From assembly GCA_017849575.1 (NCBI GenBank), contig JAFIGV010000030.1, forward strand, positions 62,001 to 126,000: a stretch of DNA of 64,000 nucleotides, written 5' to 3'. Positions within the stretch are counted from its first letter, which is position 1. Each line of letters starts with the position of its first letter. The position numbers and the translations under genes are program-made. A model generated the notes under the pieces. It had not been told where the DNA came from. It did not search any database and saw nothing but the letters and a program-made list of their open reading frames with translations. Origin of the DNA: Flavipsychrobacter sp. Its GTDB lineage: Bacteria > Bacteroidota > Bacteroidia > Chitinophagales > Chitinophagaceae. Below, piece after piece: positions 33,095-42,026 of the stretch.

Positions 33095-34366
33095 TCAAAG
33101 CAATTGAATCTTTTGCAACCATTCCAGCTTTTGCTCCAGACTGGCACCGTTCCCATATTTTGGACGTTGGAATTTATGTCCCATGAGTTCTGCCTGTACT
33201 CTATCTGGTGCATTTACACTCAAAATCCTGTCCTGAAAACTATGTCGGAATGAGTACACAGTATGCTTTCCGGTAGGGAAAAGATTGTTTTCTCGAAGAA
33301 ATTTGTTGACTGCATTTGTCATGTGATCAGGCTTATCCCTGTATTTGGGAAACCCCTCGGGCATTGCCCTGAATGCCTCTAATGCATAACCGACTAGGGG
33401 TATGACACGCTCGCTATGTGGTGTTTTCAACATGCGATCCTTGCCGCTTCTGATTGAAATATGGGGGATGTCCGCATTGAGTACAATATCCTCTGGCAAT
33501 AAGCCGATGATTTCAGATGGACGGGCTCCCGTCTCAGCAGCGGCGAATAGAAACCAGCGAGCTTCTTCACTTGTTTTGAGTAATGCACTGCTCTCAAGAA
33601 TACACCTGATTTGTTCGTTGGTGAATGGCAAACGTGTCTGCTTGAAGTGCGTCTTGAAAACAATCTTCTTGAATAAGTGCTGAATGTCTAAGCCCAGTTT
33701 CTCATGATCGGAAACCGTTTCGAAAATGTTCTTGATTTGAATGAAGTTTTTGTTAGCACTATCAGCATTCATCCCTTCGTTTTCTATTCGGTTGATCCAC
33801 CAATCGCGGAAAGTGACAATGTCCTCACGAGTGACCTGCTTAAGCGGTTTGTTGCCAATGACCTGGATAAAATTCTGTATAGCCCTTTTCCTTGGATTCT
33901 TCCATTTCCTAATTTGGAGTTCCGATTTGTTCATGACTTTGTCTTTCGACAATTTCCAAAACAGCTCCAAAGCCTTTTTTACGCTAGTCTCAGGAGTTTC
34001 TTTTCCTCCCAAAAGTGCTTCAACTTGGCTGGGCTTCGCATTGTCAAGTACTAATATCCTTTCCAGCAATTGCGCAATTGGCAGCGTTGCCACTACCGAC
34101 ATGGGCTGGTAGATAAAGCCCATTTGTCGTGCGATAAGCACCACTTTTCGAAAGCTGCCGTCCTCATAGGGTGTTTTCGTATTGATAAGCTCCTGCCAGT
34201 ACGCTTCGACCTGATCATTAAGAATGATCGCTTTTCTTTGCGCCTGTTCTTTGGAATCTGTCTTTAGAGAGATTCTGATAAGGGAACGAGGGTCATAGGG
34301 TTTTACTTCTTCCGGGACGCGACGGTTGAAGTAATAGCGGTTTTTGATCTTCACAATAAAGCTCAT
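33095..34366 (-). CDS. Tyrosine-type site-specific integrase
   Basis: A 423-residue integrase. I start it at 34366 (MSFIVKIKNRYYFNRRVPEE), the usual N-terminus of element integrases with an SFI...YYFRRRVP arm-binding-like region (DUF6538-type); an extra 12 residues upstream are not conserved. Catalytic residues: R282 in TGARPSEI, the box II arginine R374 with H375 in YSFRHSF, the LMGH histidine, and nucleophile Y404 in PKYGNG. The gene drives integration and excision of the element. It is 12 kb from the tRNA-Leu boundary, with cargo in between. Confidence 0.92.
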   Translation of the reverse strand: MSFIVKIKNRYYFNRRVPEEVKPYDPRSLIRISLKTDSKEQAQRKAIILNDQVEAYWQELINTKTPYEDGSFRKVVLIARQMGFIYQPMSVVATLPIAQLLERILVLDNAKPSQVEALLGGKETPETSVKKALELFWKLSKDKVMNKSELQIRKWKNPRKRAIQNFIQVIGNKPLKQVTREDIVTFRDWWINRIENEGMNADSANKNFIQIKNIFETVSDHEKLGLDIQHLFKKIVFKTHFKQTRLPFTNEQIRCILESSALLKTSEEARWFLFAAAETGARPSEIIGLLPEDIVLNADIPHISIRSGKDRMLKTPHSERVIPLVGYALEAFRAMPEGFPKYRDKPDHMTNAVNKFLRENNLFPTGKHTVYSFRHSFQDRILSVNAPDRVQAELMGHKFQRPKYGNGASLEQKLEWLQKIQLL

Positions 34367-34402
34367 TGTTACACCTAAAATGTGTATGAATTTGTGTAAC
34401 AA
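34366..34402. promoter_or_regulatory. Inverted repeat at the integrase start
   Basis: TTGTTACAC (34366-34374) and GTGTAACAA (34394-34402) are a perfect 9-bp inverted repeat with a 19-bp spacer, overlapping the first base of the integrase ATG. Could be the integrase operator, or an arm-type/att site. Confidence 0.45.
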
Positions 34403-34503
34403 TTTATCACGGTGAAGAATTCAGCGATTAATTTCTTGAGTTAATCACTTATTTTATAAGCACATAAATAACGGTATATGACTATAAAATGGTGCCGATG
34501 ACA

Positions 34504-34558
34504 AGCGTTTCACAAATTCAAATGTTGCAACGAAATCAGGAACTACAATCGCGCAAAA
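34504..34558 (+). repeat. 55-bp direct repeat, left copy
   Basis: Contains AGCGTTT, TGTTGCAACGAAAT, AACT and CGCAAAA in order. About 47 of 55 positions match 42063-42116 in the same orientation. Both copies are upstream of minus-strand genes and enclose about 7.6 kb of cargo. Confidence 0.6.
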
Positions 34559-34607
34559 AAGTAATTGTGTGCTATTTTCTCCGCCTCAATGTGTTACCTG
34601 ATACCGA

Positions 34608-34799
34608 TTATTTTACCAGATTTTCTGCAACCTGTAAAGCAATATTTTTCAAACGCATATCCGCCTTGCGCCTCTCCCGCTCGTCGTGGACCCGTTTGAA
34701 AATAGGTATGTATCTATCACCGTAATCGCGAATAATTTTCGCAATAATAATGTAGGCGGTTTCAATTTGCTCATCAGTTATTGAGTTCGTGTCAGACAT
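34608..34799 (-). CDS. Small hypothetical protein
   Basis: A 63-residue, mostly helical protein (DEQIETAYIIIAKIIRDYG, RVHDERERRKADMRLKNIA). No motif recognised. The start has a reasonable AGGAGAA ribosome-binding-like sequence a few bases upstream. Lies between the integrase region and the methyltransferase remnant; it may be a regulator or toxin-antitoxin partner of the Fic gene by position, but nothing in the sequence shows this. Confidence 0.45.
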   Translation of the reverse strand: MSDTNSITDEQIETAYIIIAKIIRDYGDRYIPIFKRVHDERERRKADMRLKNIALQVAENLVK

Positions 34800-34924
34800 G
34801 TTTTTCTCCTAACGTCAACTACTATTGGCACATAGCATTTTACGGAGGTATGCAACTAAATTTTCAACCCCGTAATACCCGATAATACAAGGATCATTTT
34901 GCAAACGGAGCGGCATCTGAAAAA

Positions 34925-35013
34925 AATTACCAGCAATAAATCATAAATGAACTCTTCTTCCGAAAAGTTTTAAGGAGCTTCTGCAAGTTGTCTTCGATCT
35001 GGGCTATGTTCAT
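34925..35013 (-). pseudogene. Frameshifted N-terminal remnant, DNA-methyltransferase-like
   Basis: An ATG at 35013 overlaps the Fic stop as ATGA and encodes MNIAQIEDNLQKLLKTF. The frame then runs to a stop after 28 codons, but adding one T to the TTTT run near 34965 gives EEEFIYDLLL. This N-terminus resembles one I associate with Bacteroidota type II/IIG restriction-modification methyltransferases (…FIYDLLLAYG…). The homology stops at about 34928, so the rest of the gene is deleted. I infer a lost restriction-modification gene that was once the operon partner of the Fic gene. The family assignment rests on memory of the pattern and needs a search. Confidence 0.45.
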
Positions 35014-36197
35014 TTCAAAGGCTCCGTTCCTGCGGCCAGGATGTCTAAATAATTTGTATAGGCAAATAAGCGGTTACGCGCTTGCCCTGTCAGCTCTTTC
35101 AGGACACCAATCTCTTCCAACTTGGCAACGGTATTCGTGATGGTAGGCACGGAAATGTCGAGTTCTTTTGCAGCCTTGGTCAAAGAGAGGTAGGGCTTCT
35201 TGACCAGATAGCTGTGTACTTTCAATGCAGTGGGCGCGGCCTTGCCGATCTGGCCGATACGCACACGGTCTTTATCAAGAAGTTCAATGATTTTCTTGGC
35301 ATCTTCCGCAGCCTGGGTGGCTGTTTCCGTCACGCCATCGAGGAAAAACTCGCACCAGCGTTCCCAATCATCTTTGAGGCGCACATCCTGCAATAGGTCG
35401 TAATAGAGCTGACGGTGTTCCTTGAAATGCAAGCTGAGGTATAAAATCGGCTCAATCAGCACACCGTCTGCACACAGCAGTAACGTGATCAGTAAACGGC
35501 CAAGACGACCATTGCCGTCCAGGAATGGGTGGATTGTTTCAAATTGAACGTGAAGCAGCGCCGCTTTAACAAGGGCGGGCATTTTCATTTCTTCTTCATG
35601 AGCGAATTTTTCCAAATCACTCATCAACTCATTGACCATCTCTGGCGGTGGCGGCACGAAACGCGCCTTGCCAGGACGGATACCGCCGATCCAGTTTTGT
35701 GACCGGCGAAACTCCCCAGGGGCTTTATTAGAACCACGCCCGCCTCGTAGCAGGATTTGATGCATTTCGCAGATCAGGCGGACAGAAAGCGGAAAACCGT
35801 CTTTCATGCGTGCGAGGCCATGGTTAAGTGCGGCTATATAATTGGAAACTTCCTCAACATCATCGACAGCAACAGTTGGCGCTTCGTCGTTCTCATAAAG
35901 CAAAAGATCAGATAGAGAGGATTGCGTCCCTTCGATTTGTGACGAAACAAGTGCTTCTTTGCGGACATACATATAGAGGGACAGGCTGATATCTGGCAGC
36001 AACTTGGCTAGCCCATCTAACGCGCCCAAGGCCTTCATGGCTTGGTCGAGCGATTTGTACAGGCGATCCATATCCAGGGCAGGCGATGGTGGCAAAGCCG
36101 CTGGCACGTAGGCTTTATAAGCCTCCCCAGCAACGCTACGAGGAACGTATGATCCCAATCTGGTGTTGTTTTCAGCGTTACCCACGGGCAGCCTCAT
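35010..36197 (-). CDS. Fic family AMP-transferase, class II-like
   Basis: A 395-residue Fic protein. The catalytic motif is H223-P-F-L-D-G-N-G-R, and an N-terminal inhibitory helix is visible as S85-S-Q-I-E89-G. An N-terminal DUF4172-like helical part precedes the Fic core; a C-terminal winged helix (TKAAKELDISVPTITNTVAKLEEIGVL) suggests DNA binding. Fic enzymes move AMP or other groups to target proteins; the inhibitory glutamate normally keeps them off. Palindromic operator at the start codon fits autoregulation by its own winged helix. Confidence 0.9.
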   Translation of the reverse strand: MRLPVGNAENNTRLGSYVPRSVAGEAYKAYVPAALPPSPALDMDRLYKSLDQAMKALGALDGLAKLLPDISLSLYMYVRKEALVSSQIEGTQSSLSDLLLYENDEAPTVAVDDVEEVSNYIAALNHGLARMKDGFPLSVRLICEMHQILLRGGRGSNKAPGEFRRSQNWIGGIRPGKARFVPPPPEMVNELMSDLEKFAHEEEMKMPALVKAALLHVQFETIHPFLDGNGRLGRLLITLLLCADGVLIEPILYLSLHFKEHRQLYYDLLQDVRLKDDWERWCEFFLDGVTETATQAAEDAKKIIELLDKDRVRIGQIGKAAPTALKVHSYLVKKPYLSLTKAAKELDISVPTITNTVAKLEEIGVLKELTGQARNRLFAYTNYLDILAAGTEPLK

Positions 36198-36228
36198 CCT
36201 TTAATATGAATTGACGTTATTAAAGGAT
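36196..36228. promoter_or_regulatory. Palindromic operator of the minus-strand Fic gene
   Basis: ATCCTTTAATA (36196-36206) and TATTAAAGGAT (36218-36228), a perfect 11-bp inverted repeat with an 11-bp spacer, overlap the ATG (36195-36197). Related TTTATTAA half-sites continue to about 36270. Binding here would block translation initiation and transcription. Confidence 0.65.
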
Positions 36229-36480
36229 AGTCGCTATTCCCTAAATAATGAAGTCTTTTATTAAAGAAGAAGTTTATTAAGGTATTGATTATGTACCCAA
36301 CCAATAAGACGATTGTCATTTGTTAACGATTAGTCGTCTAAATCTTCATAAGGATTAATTTGTCAAGGCTACAACCCAAAGTATATCAATGCATTTGCTT
36401 GCGGCTGAGGTAGATTATGTAACAAGTTTCTTGAATTGGGTTAGAACACCGGCAAGTGCTAGCTCATTAAAGTGTCGAGA
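36229..36480. other. Intergenic region between divergent Fic genes
   Basis: About 250 bp with no gene; together with the two operators it makes up the 383-bp shared promoter region. Confidence 0.4.
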
Positions 36481-36565
36481 TATGCGGTGAATAAAAGACC
36501 TATTCACCGCATAATGTGCGGCAATAATTGACTTTGCGGCAAATAGCTGCTATATTTACCGCAAA
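36481..36565. promoter_or_regulatory. Multi-site operator of the plus-strand Fic gene
   Basis: Five copies of a TGCGGYRAATA-type half-site: a perfect 13-bp dyad TATGCGGTGAATA (36481-36493)/TATTCACCGCATA (36501-36513), a single site at ~36515-36527, and a second dyad TTTGCGGCAAATA (36533-36545)/TATTTACCGCAAA (36553-36565) with one mismatch, 15 bp before the ATG at 36581. Very likely an autoregulatory operator. Confidence 0.7.
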
Positions 36566-36580
36566 AGCTGCGGAGAAAAC

Positions 36581-37696
36581 ATGGTTTACATACATCAACG
36601 TACTGACTGGCCTAATTTCACTTGGAACGAAAAACTGTTGCTTCAGCGGCTTGTACAGATAGGCAATAAGCAAGGTCGATTAATTGGGCGAATGGAGGGA
36701 TTGGGATTCTCATTGCAGAACGAAGCGACACTTTTGAACATGACTTCAGAAGTAGTAAAGTCGAGTGAAATCGAAGGAGAGATACTAGATCATGACCAGG
36801 TCAGATCGTCGATCGCCAGACGACTTGGCATGGATATAGCTGGTTTAGTTCCGTCGGACCGATCAGTTGATGGAGTCGTAGAAATCATGATTGATGCGGT
36901 TCAGAACTATAAAGAACCATTGACAGAAGAGCGGTTGTTTAATTGGCACGCAGCATTGTTTCCCACCGGGCGAAGCGGTATGCAACGCATTGTAGTTGGA
37001 GGATGGCGTCTCAACGATCCAGAGAGCCCCATGCAAGTCGTATCGGGCCCGATGGGAAAAGAAAAAGTACATTTCGAAGCACCCTCTGCTGACCGACTGA
37101 AAGAAGAAATGAAACGATTTCTTGATTGGTTCAACGCTGAAGATGAACTGCCTCCGGTATTAAAGGCTAGCATTGCACATTTTTGGTTTGTTACCATCCA
37201 TCCATTTGATGATGGTAATGGAAGATTGACCCGCACCATAACAGACTTGCAATTGTCAAGAGCTGATGGAACAAACCAACGCTTCTACAGCATGTCCACA
37301 CAAATAAGGCAGGACCGGAATTCTTATTATAGCATTTTAGAACAATCTCAGAAAGGCGAGCTTGACATTACAGCGTGGTTAGCGTGGTTTATGGACTGTT
37401 TGGAAAGGTCGTTGGATGCTGCAGATCAGATCTCTTCTGTTGTGCTGAGAAAAGCGAAATACTGGGAATGGCTGTCGGCAAAAAAATTGAATGACCGCCA
37501 GCAACGCATGATAAACAAGCTGCTTGATAATGAGTTTTTTGGAAAACTCACTTCCTCTAAATGGGCTAAAATGAACAAATGCTCAACCGATACGGCACTC
37601 AGAGACATCAATGACTTAATTGAACAGGGAATATTGGAAAAAGACGGCTCTGGCGGAAGAAGCACGGGGTATCAGCTTATAGAACAAAACCAATAA
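36581..37696 (+). CDS. Fic family AMP-transferase with winged helix
   Basis: A 371-residue Fic protein with a DUF4172-like N-terminal part, inhibitory motif S61-S-E-I-E65-G, catalytic motif H207-P-F-D-D-G-N-G-R and a C-terminal winged-helix (TSSKWAKMNKCSTDTALRDINDLIEQGIL). It shares the layout of the divergent Fic at 36197 but is not a recent duplicate (sequence differs throughout). The five-half-site operator just upstream suggests that its winged helix represses its own transcription, a pattern seen for several Fic/Doc proteins. Substrate unknown. Confidence 0.9.
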   Translation: MVYIHQRTDWPNFTWNEKLLLQRLVQIGNKQGRLIGRMEGLGFSLQNEATLLNMTSEVVKSSEIEGEILDHDQVRSSIARRLGMDIAGLVPSDRSVDGVVEIMIDAVQNYKEPLTEERLFNWHAALFPTGRSGMQRIVVGGWRLNDPESPMQVVSGPMGKEKVHFEAPSADRLKEEMKRFLDWFNAEDELPPVLKASIAHFWFVTIHPFDDGNGRLTRTITDLQLSRADGTNQRFYSMSTQIRQDRNSYYSILEQSQKGELDITAWLAWFMDCLERSLDAADQISSVVLRKAKYWEWLSAKKLNDRQQRMINKLLDNEFFGKLTSSKWAKMNKCSTDTALRDINDLIEQGILEKDGSGGRSTGYQLIEQNQ

Positions 37697-37904
37697 AACC
37701 GCACTTACAAGACCTAAACCAGGAAGGCACTCATAACATAAATTATGCAATCCCTCCTCAAATCTAACTAAAGAGGCCGTAACCGTTGCAAATTGTAAGT
37801 TGATGAACATAGCATTGCTGAGGTTGGCAAAATTGCTTCCATCTGGCCATTGATGCCGAGTTAAGAATATCCCTATCTTGGTTTGACTATATTTAATCTT
37901 TGCT

Positions 37905-39869
37905 ATGGCTTTTCATGATAGTCCTGAAGTTGACCAATCATCCATACACTGTGAAGAATCTGAAAGTGCGGTTCGCCGCCTCTTCACCAGAAAGAATGGA
38001 TTTATCACCAGGATCGAACATCCCGATTACGGAGTGGACTTCAACGTTGAAGTAGTTGATGGCAAAAGTCCTACAGGGAAATCCTTTGCGATCCAAGTAA
38101 AAAGCAATGCACGCGCTTCAATCATAAAGCATAACGGTCGTTCTTTTCTGACTTTGAAGTTTAAAACTTCTCGACTAGGTTATTTATATAGCCGTAAGCC
38201 AATGTATGGGTTGATTGTTCTTTATGACGCGAAGAGTGAAGTGCTTTACTTTGAAAATATAGAAGACATTTTTGAGAGACTGAGAGACGAACGACAAAGC
38301 GATGATTGGAAAGAAAACGATCAAGTCAATCTTAGAATCCCAATTGAAAACGAACTGAATGAAGATTCGATAGCATTGATACATAAAAGAATGCTTGCAA
38401 GAGCATTGGCTACGGATGCCATGGTGAAAGCCCATGGTGCCATTTTTGGTATACCTACATCAAATGACAGAGTCGAGGAATTGGAATCCTTGAGTAAATC
38501 GGAAGTTGATTTTCTAAAGGATTACGGACTTTTCCTCGTTTACAACTTTCAAATCACCGTATTATTTGATAAACTTTCGCGGCTAACAACAAAAGATATA
38601 CTGTCATCGCCTTGCCTAATCCATCTTGCAGCGCTGGTATATGTTGAACGAGGGAATTTTATTGATGCTGACTACTACATCAAAAAAGCTATAAAAAATG
38701 AAGCTGCCTATTCCAATGAGGAGTTGGCATCAATCAGATTCTTGCGAATCAAGGTTGATGTCGCGCTAGGAAACATCGATGATCGAGAATGCCTTGAGCG
38801 CCTAAAAGTATTAGGCGATTCCGTCCCGAATGAAATGAACGTGTTGCTCGTAGATTTGAACATTCTGCAGTTGGAATTTTCCCTAATGGATAGAAGTGAA
38901 TCAAACAATGAGGATTTTTTCGAAAGGTCAATTTCACTGTTTTCAAAAATTGAGAAAAGCGAGCTATCAAAAGAGCAAAAGCATCTACTGAATCTATATA
39001 ACTGTGAAAATGTCTCCGCCGCCTTCGCAATTATCAATTTGAAAAGAACAGCTGAGTTTCGTCTCAAAGAAGCGCTACAACTATTGCCAGACAATGATGT
39101 TTATGAGCATTGGGTTATGAAGATGATCCAAACCAACGAGATCATTGACTTTCATATCGCAAAAACAATTGAATACGCCTCCAAGGCGAATCTCCAAGTA
39201 CTTTATGCAAGAGCCCTTCTCCTTCGCGCAATGGTCGTCAGAAATTTCCTATGTTCTGTTGTGGCTGTTGATCCAAGTCTTCAAGAGTTAAAAGATGCAG
39301 GTCCATCCTTAAAGAAAGCATACGATTGTGCAGAGGCGGCATTTCAGTTACTTGATAAATTTGGAATGGTCAATGACGCGTTTGCAAGCCTTGGTCTGAT
39401 GTGTGAAATTATTCAATTGGGCAACATCACAATGGGCAGGAAATTGGATGAAAATATTGAAGGACTAGCGTATCAAATAAATACTTACAAAGCAAACTTC
39501 GGCATTGATTCAGAGTTTCACTCTGGCGTTGAAAGATTGATGGTCCAAAGGAGCAATCTCACCTTAGACAATCTCTTAATTAACGCAACAGAAGAAAGCA
39601 TCAACCAATATGCTCAGATTCTTTCTGAAGCTTATGGTTACAATGAAACACAGCATAAGAATTTGCTGATAGACCTCAAGAACTTCAGCTTGTTTTTTAC
39701 CAACTGTAAACGCCATGATGTATTGCTGGTGCATATCACAGATTCTAAAAGACCATTTAATTTTTTATCCACCCCACGATATGCACTTATAAATACTGTG
39801 ACGGGTTTTGAGTATGGAAGACATTCTGATGTTCGGTATTTGCTTGGAATTATTGGAATAGATGTGTGA
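37905..39869 (+). CDS. DUF4365 nuclease-like protein with helical repeats
   Basis: A 654-residue protein. The first ~150 residues match DUF4365, a PD-(D/E)XK nuclease-like domain: E18/E20 in the first helix, D45 in YGVDFNVEV, and Q64-V-K66 in FAIQVKS. The remaining ~500 residues are helix-rich with repeat-like spacing (LAALVYVERGNFIDADYYIKKA, LYARALLLRAMVV), similar to TPR/HEAT-like sensor regions. A large sensor fused to a nuclease effector is the common design of single-gene phage defence proteins. It is alone, transcribed between the Fic and HNH genes. Confidence 0.7.
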   Translation: MAFHDSPEVDQSSIHCEESESAVRRLFTRKNGFITRIEHPDYGVDFNVEVVDGKSPTGKSFAIQVKSNARASIIKHNGRSFLTLKFKTSRLGYLYSRKPMYGLIVLYDAKSEVLYFENIEDIFERLRDERQSDDWKENDQVNLRIPIENELNEDSIALIHKRMLARALATDAMVKAHGAIFGIPTSNDRVEELESLSKSEVDFLKDYGLFLVYNFQITVLFDKLSRLTTKDILSSPCLIHLAALVYVERGNFIDADYYIKKAIKNEAAYSNEELASIRFLRIKVDVALGNIDDRECLERLKVLGDSVPNEMNVLLVDLNILQLEFSLMDRSESNNEDFFERSISLFSKIEKSELSKEQKHLLNLYNCENVSAAFAIINLKRTAEFRLKEALQLLPDNDVYEHWVMKMIQTNEIIDFHIAKTIEYASKANLQVLYARALLLRAMVVRNFLCSVVAVDPSLQELKDAGPSLKKAYDCAEAAFQLLDKFGMVNDAFASLGLMCEIIQLGNITMGRKLDENIEGLAYQINTYKANFGIDSEFHSGVERLMVQRSNLTLDNLLINATEESINQYAQILSEAYGYNETQHKNLLIDLKNFSLFFTNCKRHDVLLVHITDSKRPFNFLSTPRYALINTVTGFEYGRHSDVRYLLGIIGIDV

Positions 39870-39905
39870 TCAAATATTTTCAGGAAGATGTCCCTGGGAC
39901 AAAGA

Positions 39906-41006
39906 CTATTCGCCATACATGAACTCAACAAAATCAATCGTAACTCTTTCGATGAATTCATCGATCATTATCTGACTAATAACAGACTCATGTCCATACT
40001 TTTTGGCGAATATCTCATCGACTGCACGCTGTGTGATATTCCCTATTTCGCGCTGAGTTTGTCTTTGGGTCGCTATAGACATTACTCTATCTGCTTTTGC
40101 CTTTATTTCATCGAAATAGCTAAACTTAGAGGATAGGTTTTCTATATCGAGACGGTCTAGCTTCAGTTTTACATCTTTCTTTACTTCTGCTCCGGTGATA
40201 AGATTGTACCCATACGTACAGTGCAAATTCTTACCTCGATAGTCATCAGACAAAATGACGATATAAGAATGGCTACTGAAGAACTCAACATAACAATAAA
40301 GCAGTTTGTGATACTTGTCCCCGACAATGTGCAATAAGTGAACAACTTCGCCGGCTTCTTTTTTATATAGTTGCTTCGCTGAATGAAAATACCGTACGAT
40401 ATCACACTCTTTACCCTTCACGTAGCTCACTACTTTTTCAACATGTTTTTTCTCCCCTTTGTTATGAAGAAAAAAGCTTAGGGCTGTTTTCGCGATAGAT
40501 TTAAATGCATCATCTCCACCGAAAGTTTGTTGATAAATGACTGGCTCTTTTATTCGCTGGATTTTGGTTTTTGCGACTTCTAATGCTTTATCGATGTCAA
40601 AAAACGGGTGCCTTTTCTTTATCCCTTGAAGCAGACTTTTCATTTCTTTTTCGTCCCGAGCTACGATGTGGTATTCCAAGCCTCTCTCCGTAGTTTCCAC
40701 ATTGAACTTAGGTCTTCCAAGGCGAGGCGTAGAGCCATCAACTAAGTCAATGTCGACACCAGAAGCAGTTTTTCCACCTTTTACTATTGGAATTTTGCCC
40801 TTTTCACGCCTGATTAATAAGTAAGCTGAAAGAAATTCAAACTGCTTCGCCAGTATGGCGTCTGGTCCATCCCCTAGTTTGCTATTACATTGCCGACAAA
40901 GCAACTCAGATGATTTCAGTTCCCCCCCAAGAGCATTAAGTATTATGTGCTCTACAGTACGATTTTCAGCTGTCAAGAGCTCATCACATAAATAACAGTT
41001 ATTCAT
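39906..41006 (-). CDS. HNH endonuclease-domain protein
   Basis: A 366-residue protein with an N-terminal HNH/zinc module: C4-Y-L-C7, V-E-H20-I, N24-A-L-G-G, and C37-R-Q-C40. The Cys pairs bind zinc; H20 and N24 fit the HNH core. The long C-terminal part (~50-366) is unrecognised and charged, with a helical half ending in a basic tail; it probably recognises a target or partner. It is convergent with the DUF4365 gene (36 bp apart) and followed upstream by an unrelated HNH gene on the same strand, 66 bp away. The likely role is DNA cleavage in defence. Confidence 0.8.
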   Translation of the reverse strand: MNNCYLCDELLTAENRTVEHIILNALGGELKSSELLCRQCNSKLGDGPDAILAKQFEFLSAYLLIRREKGKIPIVKGGKTASGVDIDLVDGSTPRLGRPKFNVETTERGLEYHIVARDEKEMKSLLQGIKKRHPFFDIDKALEVAKTKIQRIKEPVIYQQTFGGDDAFKSIAKTALSFFLHNKGEKKHVEKVVSYVKGKECDIVRYFHSAKQLYKKEAGEVVHLLHIVGDKYHKLLYCYVEFFSSHSYIVILSDDYRGKNLHCTYGYNLITGAEVKKDVKLKLDRLDIENLSSKFSYFDEIKAKADRVMSIATQRQTQREIGNITQRAVDEIFAKKYGHESVISQIMIDEFIERVTIDFVEFMYGE

Positions 41007-41072
41007 TTTTCGAAATTAGAGTACCGACAGATGCAATGTGGTATTCAAGAAGGCTGAATTTTGGAGCCGGCG

Positions 41073-42026
41073 TCATGGTGACGTGTTAGACAAATTCCTG
41101 TCCTTGTTTGATTGAGAACGAACGATCTCAAACAAATCATGCGGCAAATCAGGGAAGTCCATTCTTCTACGATTGAGATCATTCTTAAAACAAGAAACCA
41201 GCTGGATAGCTTGGTCTAAATCGTTGCGTTCCGGTCTATTCAATGTTCCAATAAGTTCGTCGAAACTCTTCACAACTTCTTCTAACAAGGCCTCTGAACC
41301 AATGTGTTTTCCATACTTATAGATGTGCTTATATATCATCATTCCCCAAGAGGCGATTGATAAATTATTCAGCCATATTAGAGCATCATAAGAGATGCCA
41401 AACGCAATGTTGATGCATTGAGTAGCTAACCCGAGATTCTCCGGCATTCTGTCCTTTTCGTAAGAAAATGGGAAATAGTGCTCTACAAGTGAACCAATTA
41501 ATATCGCTCCATTTGTAGTCAAGCCATACCGAGTGTTACCTGATACCTCATACAGCAAAGACAAGACTACGTAAGAAATTCTTTCGTTCGTGTATGCAGA
41601 ATACTTGATGATTTGGTGCAATACTTCTACATTGCGTTCAGACTGGTAATACTCTTCTTTAGTCTTTTCAATTTCGATAATTAGCAGCGCAGTCAATGAA
41701 GATTTTAAGAGACTTTCGGAAGTAAGCTGAAATATGGGGGTATCGAATTGCTCCAGCAAATGTTGGCGCTTCTTTTGATTGAACTCATAAAGCTCTTCTC
41801 GATACCTAACTATGAGTTCAGCTGAAAGCTTTCGTCTCAAGCCGCCTGTTATCGATGCTTCGTGATGATGGTCGAAACAGAGTAAAACCAAATTATCAAA
41901 ATGGTTGTTCTGATTGTCTCCATCTACATGATGTATATGATCTCCCCTGTCCCGACAGATGCAACAAAGTATGTCTGCTTTGTACATAACCTCAGCAGCC
42001 AGTTTAGGTGTTACTGTTTTGGTCAT
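41073..42026 (-). CDS. HNH endonuclease-domain protein, second type
   Basis: A 317-residue protein with an HNH signature near the N-terminus: C21-C-I-C24, H32/H33 with VDGDNQNNHFDNLVLLC and DHHHE, the classic metal-finger form. The rest is helical without motifs, including LSIASWGMMIYKHIYKYGKH. It shares no visible similarity with the adjacent HNH protein outside the domain. The upstream region carries the right copy of the 55-bp direct repeat. A role in defence or element biology is inferred from the neighbourhood. Confidence 0.8.
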   Translation of the reverse strand: MTKTVTPKLAAEVMYKADILCCICRDRGDHIHHVDGDNQNNHFDNLVLLCFDHHHEASITGGLRRKLSAELIVRYREELYEFNQKKRQHLLEQFDTPIFQLTSESLLKSSLTALLIIEIEKTKEEYYQSERNVEVLHQIIKYSAYTNERISYVVLSLLYEVSGNTRYGLTTNGAILIGSLVEHYFPFSYEKDRMPENLGLATQCINIAFGISYDALIWLNNLSIASWGMMIYKHIYKYGKHIGSEALLEEVVKSFDELIGTLNRPERNDLDQAIQLVSCFKNDLNRRRMDFPDLPHDLFEIVRSQSNKDRNLSNTSP

